NCBI GenBank assembly: GCA_013399895.1
Contig: VXBA01001027.1
Span: 1,803,753-1,867,752 of the forward strand
DNA from: Serilophus lunatus
Taxonomy: Eukaryota; Chordata; Aves; Passeriformes; Eurylaimidae
Reading direction: 5' to 3'
Length of the DNA: 64,000 bases
Part shown: piece by piece, positions 26,985 through 40,869 of the stretch
Layout of the letters: each line of letters opens with the position of its first letter
How positions within the stretch are numbered: position 1 is the first letter of the stretch
The notes under the pieces: generated by a model
The model's database searches: none
What the model saw: the letters and a program-made list of their open reading frames with translations, nothing else
What the model was told of the DNA's origin: nothing
Position numbers and translations under genes: made by a program

Positions 26985-27016
26985 GCACACACACACACAC
27001 ACGTGTGTGTGTGTGC
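26985..27016. repeat. (CA)n-(TG)n palindromic microsatellite
   Basis: CA repeats pass through a central ACGT into TG repeats. Bases 26990-27015 form a perfect 26-base palindrome. This alternating purine-pyrimidine sequence is prone to Z-DNA or cruciform formation. Confidence 0.92.
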
Positions 27017-30000
27017 ACAGATGCTCACAATTAGCTGCTTCATTTTACACAGGTTTTTGGGGGGGTTTTCCTCTTGAATTATCTCCTATAGATAGAAAAG
27101 ACAGAACAGAATGTAAAGTACTGTTCACAACATTTTTCAATAATATAACACAAGTTACCAACAACAACAAAAAACATTATAGCAAACTGTAAACCCTTCC
27201 TCACATGTATCAGCAAACAGCTAATTCTCAATTTTAGCTTGCAAACCTGAGGTCAAAGTTTTGTTAACATTTTTGAAACCTGCGTCAGAAGCTTAATCAG
27301 AAACAGTCGAATCATCCTTTTAGAGGCATTCTTAATTAAATAGCATCATATATAGTCCCTGCAAAGGACTAAAAATATTCTGCTGTGATTAGGTTTTTTG
27401 TTTTTACATTTCATCCAGCTCAGGAGTGCTGCAAAATAGCAGTTGTCATCCTTTTCACAAATAACATACTTTCTAGAAGAAGAGTTTTTGTAATAGTTTG
27501 GATTCAGCTAATGGATGAATCTCATTGATTCATACATTCTTTTCCAAAGAAAACTGGGTCGAGCCATTAAATAACACAAAAATAAGTATTTTTTTTATCC
27601 TCAAACTATTTAGACTTCTTCTCTTAAAAGAGCACTGAGGCATATTTTTTCTTAGTTTAATATGAATTCATTAATTTCTCTCAATTTCATTTGATTAGGT
27701 ATGAAAATCTCAGGACTTATTCAGGTTTTTTTCAGTGTCTCAAGTGTAAAATGAGTGTTGTGTTATTCTTGTTTCCCTCTGTCAAACAGCAATTGGAATA
27801 TAGCCCTTCCAGGCAGAACACTGTGAACATGTTAAAGCAGTAAGTGATTCCTGGGAAATTCACATGTCCCTTTCTAATGACTCAAGGTATTTTTGTGGAG
27901 GCAGATTATTTACTATTTTTATCTTTTCCCAGTGTCTAGCTTGTCTAATTGCTCCTTCTGTGAGTGGTCTGGCCCGGGGGCTATTTTTCAGTTCTAATTG
28001 CAAACGAAAGGATTACATGGCTTTGCTTGGGCTGGAGATGGGGCTCAAACCCTCAGAAAAACCTCCTTCCTCTGATTTCATACCTACCCAGCACATTCGC
28101 TCAATTTACTGGTCTCATCTATAACTCCAAACCTGCTGACAACATGACCACTGTAGATGGGTATCTGTTGTGTGCTGCCAGCTCTCAGGGGAGCAGGTCA
28201 GCCTGACCAGCGCTGGAGTTTTCCAGCTGATAGATCTCTCACCTACTTACGCAGTTTGGCAATTACCAGAGGTGTTACCTTTGCAACTTTTCTTTGAAAA
28301 GTCATGGAGAGATTCCTTGTTGCAATTCTAGCTGAAAATCCTGAAACGAGAATAGTGAAATCGGGACCTATTTTGGAAATGGGCACTGAGCAGACAATTT
28401 TTATTACGAAGCTGTCTACTTACCTACCTGCCTACCTAAGTTTGGGGAAGGAAAATCAAAGTGCCAAATTACTTTGACTTTGCTAAAAATGCCAAAAAGC
28501 CACAAGCAGAACTATCCCAGCTGTACTATCTGAACTTTCAGAAGATGAGAAAACCATTTTGTGCCCAGGTTTAGTTGACAGATTAGTTTGTGGATGCATG
28601 CAAGGGCTCTTCAGGATGTTTTTATCTCGTCCTACTGGATAACTCCACCAAGCAGCAGCCTGGCACAGAAGAACCTCATTTCAGAGCTTAAAACTTGCAC
28701 AACTCACAGCACAGCTCCTCCCAGAGAGGAGAGAGATGGATCTCCTCCAGTAAAGTGGAAAACCCTAAATCTGCAATTTTGCCTTCTCTAAATAAAGGGT
28801 GCTCACAGTGTGGTCCAAGCCTGAATTTGCCATTAAAGTAGCCCTTGTCTATGCAAATGTTAGGAGACAGTCCAAGCACCATCACAGCCTGGTACATCAC
28901 TGTGAAAAAGCAGTCACTGTCATCTCCTGAGGGGATACAACAGTCCTCCAGAGCAGCATCTATCTGAAAATAATTTCATTTTCCTGTGATAATACAAATA
29001 TTGGCAAAAAGGCCTGGTCTATGAGAGCAATTGTGCAACATTCAATAATTTCAAATCACGAAATGTTCCACAGGTAGTTGGAGGGTCCAAGGCTGAGATC
29101 CAAAATCAGCAACGTATTCACAGAGATGGAAATATTAAGAACTACCAATGTTTCAACACATGTAGCATCTTACATTATATTTAGCAGACTCCATTTGAAT
29201 TCACATGCCTATAAGCTATAAATATTTACAGGAACTTGTGCAAAAAACAGTACAGATTAAGCCAAATAATTTTTCAGCTGTTACTGATTTGAGTTTGAGG
29301 GGTTTATGTCTTGGGAGCTAGAAGTTCCTGAATATTCCAACAGGCTCTAAATCAGTCAGAAGATCTGAGATGCACTGTCCTCCTGTATGCCCAGATACCT
29401 ATGGGTTTGCTCCATGTCTCCTGCTTGCTCTGCAACCCACGTGATGCTTTGTTTACTCACTGCACGAGCAGATACGTGCAATAGCCCTTCCCTGGGAGAA
29501 CGACTTGTCTCTGAGTCCAGAGTTTTCTTACATTGGATTCTGCAAACACTGGGCAGCTGATCTGTTCCCCTCCTCCCAGTTCAGCTACCCTCTGTGTTTT
29601 GGGTTCAGAGTGAAACTATCCCACACTCAGGGACCTCGAGAGAGCAGGATTTGGGAAACGCGAGGAGAGACACTGAGGGCACGAGCATATTATCAGAAAG
29701 AATTTGAGTGCTCCCAGCAGCCCAGCAGCAAATTAGAAAGTTTTGGCTCCCAAGAATGAGTTGTGTTGTTTGTTCCTGCATACTGCAGCTGCTCGTCCCT
29801 CTCCCTCCCACCCCCCTCCTTTGGGTGGTTTATTACACACAAGCTACTAATGAATGGGAGCTGCTGTTTTACAGTACACCACACTTACAGGACTTATCTC
29901 TAGGCCTACCACAGATTTGACTGATCAACAGCAGGGCACCACCATCATAATTCTTCCTAGAAACAGGAGGATAAAAAGGGGTTTGTTGGAGGTTGGCTGT

Positions 30001-33000
30001 GTCTGCAGAGAATCCTGCCTGCAGGGCCTGCTGATGCCATCACTAGCTGCTATGGTCTTTGGCCTAATAAGGTACAGAAACAAAGATTGTTCACTTGTTC
30101 AAGAATACTAAAGTACCCAAGTGATGGAAAGTGGAGGCAGTAGGGCACACATCCAAGTGGGATTAAGGCCATAAGTGCAACGTTACAGGGCTGACTGGGT
30201 GGCAGAGGGAATATCTGCCTCTGAAAAAAAAATGCAGTTCAAACATAATTTATAACATGTCACTCACAGTCAGAGGTGGCTGTCATTAAGAGTTAAATGT
30301 TGCATTGTGTTCAACTTATTCTGATAAGAATTCTCTAAGCTGCTTACATGTTATCATAACTCATGAATAACTGGAGCATGGGCATGGGGAGGGGGGAGAG
30401 ACTCTCTGAGGCGGGATGGAACCCAGGCTGGGAGGCAAAAATGCTGGAGCAGAGCTGGACCGCTGGGACCTCATTGTAGTGTACCCACAGTCTGTACAGA
30501 CCAAGGACTCTGCAGTGAGTCTTGGAACCTGCCAAGCCTGTAATACCTGTCAAAGTCCAGACTCTACTTGGACAGATGTTCTTTTTTGACTTTCATGCAC
30601 TTCTCTCAGATACGGGGCCAGGAAGTAACACCGAGAGGATCTAAAACGGTGCACTCAACCTCTGTTCAGCTGGTCTGTACAGTAAGTCTGTCTGGAAAGG
30701 ATGAATAGCTGGAAGGTGTAAGAGCTGGTGTTGCAGGAGAGAAGAATGTCCAATGTTGTAGCCAAGTAAAAAGCCCTAAGTTAACAGAAGAGCAGTGAAG
30801 CAGATTCTTTGGGGACAATATTAAATGCTGCTGACTGGCTTGGCAGTTTGGAAGCAATAGGATTGTTTTCTCTGGCTTAGGGAAACCCAGCAACAGATCC
30901 TACTCAAGTTCAAGGAACTAGATCGAGCCCAATCCCACTAAACTTTACAGACTTATTATGGAAATTTTTTTCATACAGATTTTTCCCTACCTCATTTCAT
31001 GTACTGAATAAAAAACCTGTGTGGAATAAGAAGAATTAGAGTTACAGGAGCCTGTTGTTTTTCACGGGTCTTTCAATAGCAGCAGATCTCACTTACTGCA
31101 AATATTCACTGTAATTCCCAGTTAGAATCATTTCTCTGGTGCAACTCATTCAGAAAGCAGCAGTTTGTTTACTCACTGGCTTGGGCTACCTGGATCATGT
31201 TACACCTGCTGAGGCTGCTGATAATGAGGGAAGTAGGTTTTAAACTGGCACTGTTGCTTTTATAAAGTCTTTAATGTCATAGGCTCTGGCTGTGTTCGAG
31301 ATCTCACCCATCAAGCTAAGGCTTAAGGGAATTTGGGCTGAGACATCTCAGTCCCTCATTCTTCTGTCACTCATGTCAATGACCACAACTTTTCTGCAGT
31401 AGGTGTGGGACAAATATTTCAGTACCTGTTCTCTGTGCCAAAACAGCCACGCTCACCTTTACAGTTACTGAGTTAACCTTCTCTTGGCTTTTCCAACTGC
31501 ATTTCTTAGCTACACTCTTACACCGGGGCCTTGCTGTGTACCTGGTCCTGAGTACTCTGCCAGATGCAGGGGGATGAGCTACAAACATGAGTCTGGAAGG
31601 AAATAACACTCACTAATAGCTCCAGGAGGACAGTGAGCAGTCTTTGCATGGCTCGGCCCTAGATGAGAACAAGGGCACTGGAGTGTCAGTGATGGAAGGG
31701 ATTCAACAGTTTACATATCCTCAAAGCTTGGATCCTCAGCCTCTTCTTGGTGCCTCACCATAGTTTTCAAATTTACATCAGTCAAGGGAGAAAGAACCAA
31801 AAGTCTTCCCTGCTCCCCTGAAGCATCATTTTGGTATATTATCTGTGCCCAGCCTGACTAAATACCAAGGGTCTTCAATTTCATCCACATTATAGAATCA
31901 CTGTAGCAAGTACCCAGTTTTCTGAGTGCCAAGCTGAAATGCAAACATCTTACCTGCTACTTCAGTGCTGTCCTCACATGTGCTCAAAAGCCAGTGGGTT
32001 AATCACAGTGAACTCTCGGTGCATTTATGTTTCTGGCCTCTACAAATCTAAGGTGCTGATAATGGCAAGCCTCTCTCCTTACAGGAAGCAGTTCACTGTA
32101 GCCACATCTCTCCGTGGTGGAACAGCAGACGACATGGGAGCTGCATCCACCCATTCCTTGCACCCACCCACGGCAGCATCTGGAGCACACCTATGTGTGG
32201 GAGGGGAGCACAAAGAAATGTGTTTGAGTGTCCTCATGGGGGGATGTGTTTGGCTGTTGTGCAGCCTCAAAAGTGTGCATGTTCAAATACATTTGTCTAG
32301 ATGCAAGTTATGGCAAACAAGCCAAAAATAAAGTTAAAAATAGATGTAACTGATGTGTGAAGATGTTTTACTCTGCTCTGACTTCTGTTGGATATGTGAG
32401 TAGATGTGGGTAGTGGATTAACTATGCAGCTCATAGATCAGAAAGGCTTGCAGAGGAACAATTAGTCTAGAATTTGCATTTTATGAAATTGAACCTTTTA
32501 TAAAACTTACAACACAGCTAATGACAAAGATTTTTTCAAGTATGTATTTCCCTCTGATCTTTGTCACGTAGGCTTTCTACAAGCTTGCCAGTATGTCAGA
32601 ATCTAAAAATGTAACTCACTGGTTTATTTTTACCATCTGCTGGAGTATGAACATAGAGAATAAATAAATAAATACTGAAAAATACATTTGTTTTAAATAA
32701 ATGTGAATGAAGAGTTTGACACATTTGCAGTATGCAATGCTGTTTTTAAAACATGTTTTCAACCACCTGACACATTCAATTAAATACAGAAAACTCTCCA
32801 GGTTGTATTTGCATTCTGGAAGAGCAGCTACAAAAGAAAGTGCAAGTGCAGGAAATTGTTCTGAAAATAAACCGATTTTAACAGAGAATGAGTTCTCCCT
32901 GAAAGACTGAAGCACCACTAACTTTGTACTATTACCTGTAAAAGCTGCAAGTATCTTATTTTTCCACATAAAAAAGACCCACTTTGAGAAGGAAAACTTG

Positions 33001-33122
33001 ACAGTTTGGTCTATGCTCCAAGAAACCATGAGAAAAAAAAGTCACTTCTAGGAGTACATTTTCAGGTAGGCCTTTTTTTTCTCCAATATTCAGTGAAATT
33101 TCTAATGCAGTTCATACTCTTT

Positions 33123-33215
33123 ATTAAAAAAAGAAAAAAAACTAACAAAAAAACAAACAAACAAAAAAAATCCAAACAGAAAAAACCCCAAACAAACCAG
33201 CAACCAAAAAAACCC
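33123..33215. repeat. A-rich low-complexity tract
   Basis: AAAAC/AAAC-type units with C runs (AAAAAACCCCAAACAAACC), about 90 bases. It may be a degraded poly(A)-derived tract. No transposon body is recognised beside it. Confidence 0.75.
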
Positions 33216-33497
33216 TGGTAGCAATAAATGATAGAAGGAAACTGAATCCCTTTTCTAGGCAGTGACACTGCCACTTTAATAGTTTCCCACTGTACTTGGG
33301 GTTAGTTGCCAGAGAAGCTTTGTTCAGCCTATTTGGGGGCCCCATGAAATGCTGCAAGCATTACTGAAATGAGCACTTGTCTTTTGTTGAGCTGCATGCT
33401 AGCACCATACAGTGCTGAGCTGATAAATCCACTTTTTCTAACACAAGCATTTTTCAAACAAAACTACCATGAGACTGATGAGTAATGCCAGCTTGCC

Positions 33498-33514
33498 AAA
33501 AAAAAAAAAAAAAA
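33498..33514. repeat. A17 run
   Basis: Homopolymer A followed by GACACACACCCC. Confidence 0.9.
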
Positions 33515-34798
33515 GACACACACCCCTCCCAGCCTCTGCTGACACTGACAGCTGTTAAATTCACATATTCACAAAATGAGATGGGTTACATAACTGGAAA
33601 TTACAAGAGCAACTCACCAGCAAGAGGAACTGCTAAGCAAGGCATCACTGGGGCTCGGGAAGGAATAGATCACACATTTCGACGTGTGATGGTCCACTAA
33701 TGACCACAAAGAAGCTGAGCACTGCCTGGAGCACACAAAGGTTACTGGGCACTCCACACCGTCCATCATCAGGCTGTTTGTAGTATGTTCAGGGTTGAGG
33801 GTTTTTATTCAGCAAAGTCAGGATAGATGTTGAAAAAAATGTATCAGTGCTGCTATGTATGTTATGAACATAAGAGTAATCTAAAAGCCAAAATATCATT
33901 TTATGCAAGGCATGACACAAAAGCCTGATCTAAAAGGCTTATCAGCAAATCTTCAGCAGCTAAAAGACAGCAGCTGAGAAGGTGAATTGTTGGAAAGAGT
34001 AAGTTTGTTAGGTAGCTTTTAATTTGCATTAAATCTTTTAAACGTATCAAGGCACTTTGCAAAGGTGTTGTTATTTTATGGACACAGTGCTGAGCTCTGG
34101 AAATGGTCTGTACTCTGCCCATGCAGGAAAGGACGGCAGTGATAGAACATCACCCCATCACCAGATCACCTGCCTTTATTTCAGGATCTATTTCTAGGTT
34201 ATTTTGAAAAACTTTGACAAAAGCATCTGATTCTGGAAGAGTCGTGGGGCAGATGATGGAGGAAAGGCATCATTAAGGGCTCCTGAGAAATGACAAGCTG
34301 TGGAGCTGCTGTAACAGTGCAGAGGAAGGAGCAGTGAGGGAAGATGGCAATGTCTGCAGAAGCTGCCAGACCCCCACGTGTTGCTGAGATTGCCAGAAAT
34401 GGGGTTCTGAAGGGGAGTGATCTGGACATAAATCAAAGCAGAAAACAATGGATGTCTGTATGAATAGCAATAAAAAATTTCCTGTAATTAAACCACCACT
34501 AGCCTCAGACTAGATTTTATACATCCAAAATAATCTATGCTTCCATTTTGTCTGTTCAATGGCCGAATTCATTGTTATACAGTGAGAGGTTTGGAGGGTG
34601 TTTTTTTGGATTATTTTTTTTTTAATAAAAAGGATTTAACCTGGCAGAAAAACAACACATAAAAACTTTTTTATAAGCAAGTTTATCAAACAAGCATTGT
34701 ACATGAAATTGCCAAATAAATGCATAAAAGTCCACATGCTTTATGATGTTACCTATAATAAACTAGGTTAATGCAAAATCAAGATACACAGACAAATC

Positions 34799-34815
34799 GG
34801 GGGGGGGGGGGGGGG
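34799..34815. repeat. G17 homopolymer
   Basis: Seventeen consecutive G between AAATC and AAGAAAC. Sequencing accuracy in such a run is poor. Confidence 0.92.
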
Positions 34816-37800
34816 AAGAAACAGAGAAATTACTCTTTTGAGTGTGATGTCACCTAAGCTGGTGTGTAGGTACAGTCTGTTGAGTAGGAGAGCAGTGAAA
34901 GCATAAACAGAATACTAGATGTGCATTAAGCCACAAACAGAAATAGCTGTGAACAATAGCAAAGTCTGGTTGCTCTTGGAACCCTACTGTAAGGAAACAT
35001 CCTTATAAAAGATGAGACAATAGATGCTCTATAAATGACAGTCCCGTAGGCAGGGAAGGATTAAGAACTTCCTATAGTTCCTAAAGTATCAACATAGATT
35101 GTAACCCTTCCACAAAGGCTGCCGTAAGTGCTTCTCTGACTTAGTCCACCCAGAATAGGAAAAAGCCTCCCAATTAGTTTGACTTTTCCTCTTGATACCA
35201 GCCACACATGCTGAAGGCAGAGAAGAAGAAATGAAAGGAGTAGGAAGTGCAGCATTTGCTCAGGATCTCTTGCCAGCACACCTGTAAGCCTCAGGTCTCT
35301 CTTGCTCTCTCTGCTTCCCCCAGAACACACAGACCTTTGCCAGCTCTGAACCAGGCCCTGGTAATGTGTTACTTTCTAGAGCAGTGCTTCTTCATCTCTG
35401 TGGAGCACTGGAAAATGTGGGGTTTAGACACAAGCAAACACAAACTAGGCTGAGGCTTCAGTGTCTACTTACTACTTTCATTTTCTTAATTTTATTTTGA
35501 ACTGGATTTTTGTTGTTGTTTTGCTTCCTTGCAAGAGTAATAAAAAGCATTCATTTAACTGGGCATGTACGTAATTTGGAAATATTAACAAAATAGCTTC
35601 TAACACCTCATGGCCCATGGGCTGAGATGTGTTCCTGTACAGCAAATGTCCTCTGAGTTTTCAGGCTGGTAGATTACTCTCAGATCTCAGATTTTCTTGC
35701 CGATTGCTGTATATTCTTCTCATAAAAACTTTAACTGAAGACTATGAGCATTATCATTTAATACAATTCCACAGACATTTTACAGACCACACACAGCAAA
35801 TTTGCTGAGGCCTCATGGATTATTAGTGATCCATAGAATAGGGGCTGGGGAACACCACAGACTTCAGTGATTCTGACTGTTTATCTCTGCCTTAAGCCCA
35901 TTCCTATAGATCACCCTGTTGAAAATAAAAGAGCCCGTACTTCAGAAAGTATTCCAAGGGATCAAATGAAGCTGAGTGAGCACTTCGCTGCACTGAAGAA
36001 GGAAGAACAATTGTCCAACTGCAGCTACTGCTAACATCCCTGGATGTTGATGAACAGCTGAACAATGTGAAGAGATACAAAACATGCAAGCCCTGTTTCA
36101 AGTGATGTTTGTAGACTTGCAGCTGATTATAAATTCAATAGGGCCTACAAGAAGTCAAGTTCTTCAGATCTCCTCATTGTTCCCTCTGCCAACCATTCCT
36201 CATTCCAAGCTAGGTGCTCTTGGGGCAATTTTGGTGCAAAATTTCACTGGAATAGTTGTATCATCTACCTTAGAAATAATCCCTTGCTTGTCATGTAGAA
36301 CTTGGTCACTTAATGCTGATATTACAAAGTAGGTATAAGTATATTAAAGAAAAAGACTCTGTTAAAAATTCTGCAAATGCTTTTTAAAATAGTGAAGATT
36401 GACCTTCCAGCGATTCTCAGGCCTATTTTTACAAATATTTTCTGAAAACAAAGGAAATATACTGTTCCTCATCACAGTCTGTAGGCTCCATTATGCCAAC
36501 CTCAGTCACACAAGGCACTCCCCTGAATCATTACACTTCCTAATGGGAATAAATTGTTTTCAGCAGAGTTCTGTTAAAAAACACTGACAACAATAAACTA
36601 TAATTAGTGTTCAGAGTAGAATTAAATAGTATTATCTTTGATATCTGCATGTGCAGGTGTGTTTCCTAAATTATTTTATGGCACAATTCAGCCCTCGTCC
36701 CTATTCTTTCTGGTTTTCAAATAACCCCACTAGGACAGATTATTCCAACCCCAAGGGAGGTAGGACCTTGGCCAACAGACTTCCATGGATTCTGAGGGAC
36801 TTTCTGCAGAGCAAGGTGTTACTGAGAGTAAAAGTTACTCTTGCTGTTGTAACCTGTGGGACTTCTTAGCAGTACAATGATATTTAGCCTGTAGTACAGC
36901 TCAGATGCTCTTCCTGAACTCTATTTAATAGCCCCATCTCTGTGCAGCCCCTCCAACCTCAGGGGTATTGCTCAGCTGGGAAGGGACTGGGAAGAAGGAA
37001 CATCGGAGCCAGGACCTCTCCTGCAAGGCACAAGAAGTGTAAGGGCAAGATTCTCACTGGGATAAATTTTCACAATTTTTCTAAGACTAGAAACTTCCTT
37101 CAGAGCAGTTTTAAAGTCACTTAAAGTCTGAGAGCACTTTCCAACTGGGAAACTGATCTCTGCTCCTCAGTGTAGTTCCACTTACTCATCCAATGACCAC
37201 TGATTACTCGTGTGAGCAACACGTCAGGTTTTGTAGAAGTGGGAATAAAACACAAGAGCAAATCCACTTACTCAAAAGGACAAGCTTCTAGTTTTGATAA
37301 CAAAATCAGAACTGTGCAACAGCATCTCCCTCCCCCACACAGTTTGTTCCTTAAAATCTTAAAGGAAAAAATATTGTATTCCCTATAAATACAATCTTAG
37401 TGTGATCAATATTTTTCCTGCAGAAATACATAACAAAATCTGTGGGTCCTCTATTTGTATTGCAAATCAGCAAAGGAAAACTCTCACACTTTCATGCCAC
37501 ACTACATTCAGAATGCTACTTAATGTCCTAGTTTAAAAGTAAAAATACACAGATTAACAGACTTTTGAATCTAAAAAGAACACACATATTAGGGAAATTA
37601 CTACCTAAAATAAATAGCCTACTTTAATAAGCAGTTTCCTAGTTTTTATGATGTTAAAAAAATACTTCACAGACATATAGTTTAACAAGTATCAGTCAGC
37701 TTCATTTACTAGTTCAAACTCCAGAGGTAAATAAAATATCAGTTTGGTTTGGAATATGCAAAGTGCAAATTTTTCACATATTGATGCACTGAAGTACTTG

Positions 37801-37949
37801 ATAAAATGTTGGTAGGGAAAGATAAAATAGTTCCCAGAAGGATTTACTTAAGGAATGGTTACTGCAAATAAAAACTTTCAACTAACAAGGATTTTTAAAA
37901 TAGTTTTTTAATATGCTTTTAATGACCTCTACTCCCAATACCTACCTCC

Positions 37950-38318
37950 TTGCTTCCCAAACTGTTTGTACTGTCCCCAATAACACTCAGTGGAAAGCTG
38001 TCGTTCCTGGCTAAATCCTCACTTAGGTTGGATGCTATGCCTCCGTTAGACAGGGTCACAAGGTCACAATCGATTTTGGAGGCCACCTGGAGAGTCCAGG
38101 CCGTGAACTGACTCAAAAAATTTATATCAGAGCTGGAATGGTCCACCTCCCAGGGCTCAGGCTGCGCTAACACCCCAACCGCAGGATGGAGCCTGCCAGG
38201 CCCAGCTCAGAGAGAGGCCAGAGTTGTTGACCCCGTTAGCTGACCTCTTCAAACTTCAGGAGAATTTTTCTGGCAGTTACCACGGTGACTGGGCACTCCA
38301 AGCTTATCCTTCTTACTG
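37950..38318. promoter_or_regulatory. GC-elevated islet with nuclear-receptor and RFX-like sites
   Basis: An isolated islet in AT-rich DNA holding a direct repeat GGGTCA-CA-AGGTCA (38053-38066, DR2) and GTTACCACGGTGAC (38277-38290), an RFX X-box-like imperfect dyad with one mismatch. The minus strand is open for more than 84 codons (37919-38173) with ordinary composition but a GTG start and no family I recognise. Regulatory element, lncRNA exon and retroposed piece (an A15 run follows at 38320-38334) are all possible. Confidence 0.35.
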
Positions 38319-38319
38319 A

Positions 38320-38334
38320 AAAAAAAAAAAAAAG
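38320..38334. repeat. A15 run
   Basis: Homopolymer A at the right edge of the islet, followed by GGAAAGGAAAAAAATG. It could be the tail of a retroposed sequence, but I see no target-site duplication. Confidence 0.8.
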
Positions 38335-38339
38335 GAAAG

Positions 38340-40869
38340 GAAAAAAATGTTAAAAAATGTTAAAACCTGCCTCGTAGAGAGATCTAGCAAGAATCAAATA
38401 TGTAAATGTTTTATTGTTTGCTTCTCTCCTTGGGCAGCTCTGAGTGGTACATTCTATGTGAACATCAAGAAAGCAGTTTGGCTAAAAACATTTCAACTTC
38501 TGAAAAAATAATGCTCAGTGGATTTAACGACAGCAGTTCTAGTATCTGCCAGTGATCACAAATGACATACTAAGAGGTTTATTGTCAAATAACATTTATT
38601 TTTCTTTCTGTATCTTTCTCCAAATTATTACCATTCCTTATTGAATTGAGAACAAACTGAAAAAAGGCTCAAGGAAAGCATTCTATCCTGCATTTTTCTT
38701 TTTTTCTTTTAAAAACCGTCTGCTTGATGAAACATTAAATATGCAGCAATACATTGCTTTAGTGCCTCGAGAAGAGACTGCATAGCCTATTTAATGTACC
38801 ACGAAATATTATTTAAGAGGAAAAAGCAAAAAAACTCCAAAGTTGTCAGACATTGTTACTGGGTTTTTTTCAGGGAGTTTGAGCACTAATCATTTCACAC
38901 ATAAAATTTAGCAGGTAAGCAAGGTCTTATGATGCTGACAGAAAACACTTAAAACACATCAAGGAATCACAGAGCACACTAAGTACACAAGAAAACAAAG
39001 TGCACTCTTCATTTCTAAAACAATAAGAGGAAAACTGGTGCTTCTTAATTTCAGAGCAATCATGTATTATACACAAAGCTTTTATGTAAATTTTCCTCAT
39101 GCTCCTCATACTTGAAATAGCATCTTGCAAGAGGGACCATGAAGAGTACACTGCATTATAGCTGGAAAAATCCTACTTAAGGGCTCCTGATGGCAAACTG
39201 TCAATCAGTATTCCCCATTTGTTATGAACTGCTCATTTCTGGAGTACAGCTAAAAAGAGGTTTAATGATTGAAACTTTAATGGTATTTTGTCTCACACAT
39301 GGTTCTGAAGTATCTTCTGTTGTCTGAAGGGTTAAATATGAATATTCAAATTGCTGCTCAGCCACTGCTCTGTTCCTCCTGGGCTTCTCCAGTGGCAGTG
39401 CTGAGATGGCAGAGGGGACCAAGCTGCTGAGTTGTCTCTCATGGGAGGAGATCATGAAGACTCTGTGGGTGAAAAAACAATGCAGGAGATATGGATGTGA
39501 AAAGCAAAAAGCACATTACTGATCTTTTTTTCCATATTTATCTTTCATTTCTGGTGGAAGGATGAGAAAAATGCAGTCCAATATATGTATATTAGCTAAT
39601 ATTAAAAAAAAAAAAGTGAACACAGACACAGTACAGAATTCTTTCCCCTTCCAAAACTGGATCGATTGCTTTGAAATGTTATATGCCACAATGCTAAATA
39701 GATACATAGACACATGATAATAATATTTAGCAATTTTGAATTAAACATGAAAACAATTTAAATTAAAAACACTTAAAGATTGTTTTTGATTATAAAAAAT
39801 GTGTTAGAAAAAAGGCTAAGCCTCTCGTTAGGAGATGAATTTTTTCATTTGTGTTTTTGTTACAGCTATACAGGATGATTTTATATTGGGTTTTTTCTCT
39901 CTGCGTTAAATAATGTAAATTGAAACAACCAGGTGACCGATTAAGAGGCTAAGAAAAGAAGTGGGGTTTGCATTTTATTTTATTTTTTGCATTCTTTTTG
40001 AACAACACTAGATATAAGCATGTGCCTTTCAATTAGATACCATGATTTATGAAGTCATGCTCAGGGCTAGCCAGGTTGTTGACTCAGATCAGAGCTATGA
40101 TGCCAGCTCATTCCCTGGTGACAAACACTGACTGTCCTTCCCGCAGCCAAGCACCCCTGGCAGCCTTATGAAAAGACCTTGTGGTTGGCAGAGCACTGAG
40201 CAGGAAATGAGGTCCTCTCCGGTTTGGGACAGAGATGACTGGAGTTACAGAAAGCTGTAAAGCACAATCAGCATCTCCTGAGTCACAGACTTTAAGCTCT
40301 AGTGGACCCCGCAGTTCCCAGCGTGACCTGGCCCACCAGCACTGCACCTCCTGCACTCCCGCCAGCCTCCCACTGACTTCCCAGGGGAGCACCCTGCAAA
40401 CTGCAGGTCCATCATGAGATGGGACCAATCTCATGTTGGAGACAGGAAATGAGGGCATAACGTTCCCCCCTTCTCCCCTCATGCCCCAGCCTGGCCCTAA
40501 TGCTCACCGCCCTCCCAATAGAATGCTTTTCTTCCTCATCCCTACCAGAGAATTTTTGGCACTTTTGGTGTTTTTCTAACAGTATCACAAGGCTTTTATC
40601 TCGGCCTATAGCTTAAGGATCTTTTGTGTGGCCTACCCTCTTCTAGGAATTTCACATACAAATCACTGGAAAGCAGGAAATCCTTGAGACCTAGTGGGAA
40701 ACTGTGTGTTTGCCTCTTAACATAGACAGCTGCAGAACACAGAGCATCTTGCTCTGTAAGTAGTGCAGTATAGACACCTGGACCCGAAATGAGGGAACTC
40801 GGCCCACTGTTTCAAAGACCTCTGACCCAGTAAGCGAGCTCCTGGAAAGAGGCTAGAAATTTAGTGAAT
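38340..40869. other. Gene-free AT-rich stretch
   Basis: Unique AT-rich sequence rising in GC at 40080-40500. Short A runs occur (for example 39605-39615). On plus, CAG|GTAAGC at about 38912 is a fair splice donor. No gene, tRNA or transposon is seen. Confidence 0.5.

Larger units (their letters stand above)
27021..37949. other. Gene-free AT-rich desert
   Basis: Unique AT-rich sequence with the short simple repeats listed separately. On the minus strand, fair splice donors occur at about 28422 (TAG|GTAAGT) and 31953 (CAG|GTAAGA). Open frames are short and show no families. No transposon ends, tRNA or CRISPR are seen. Confidence 0.55.

Noticed and set aside
33123..33215. LINE tail
   Set aside because: The tract is A/C low complexity only. 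No reverse-transcriptase or 3'UTR sequence of an avian LINE is seen beside it.
38320..38334. Poly(A) tail of a retrogene
   Set aside because: There is no target-site duplication and no recognisable parent gene. Kept only as an alternative for the islet to its left.
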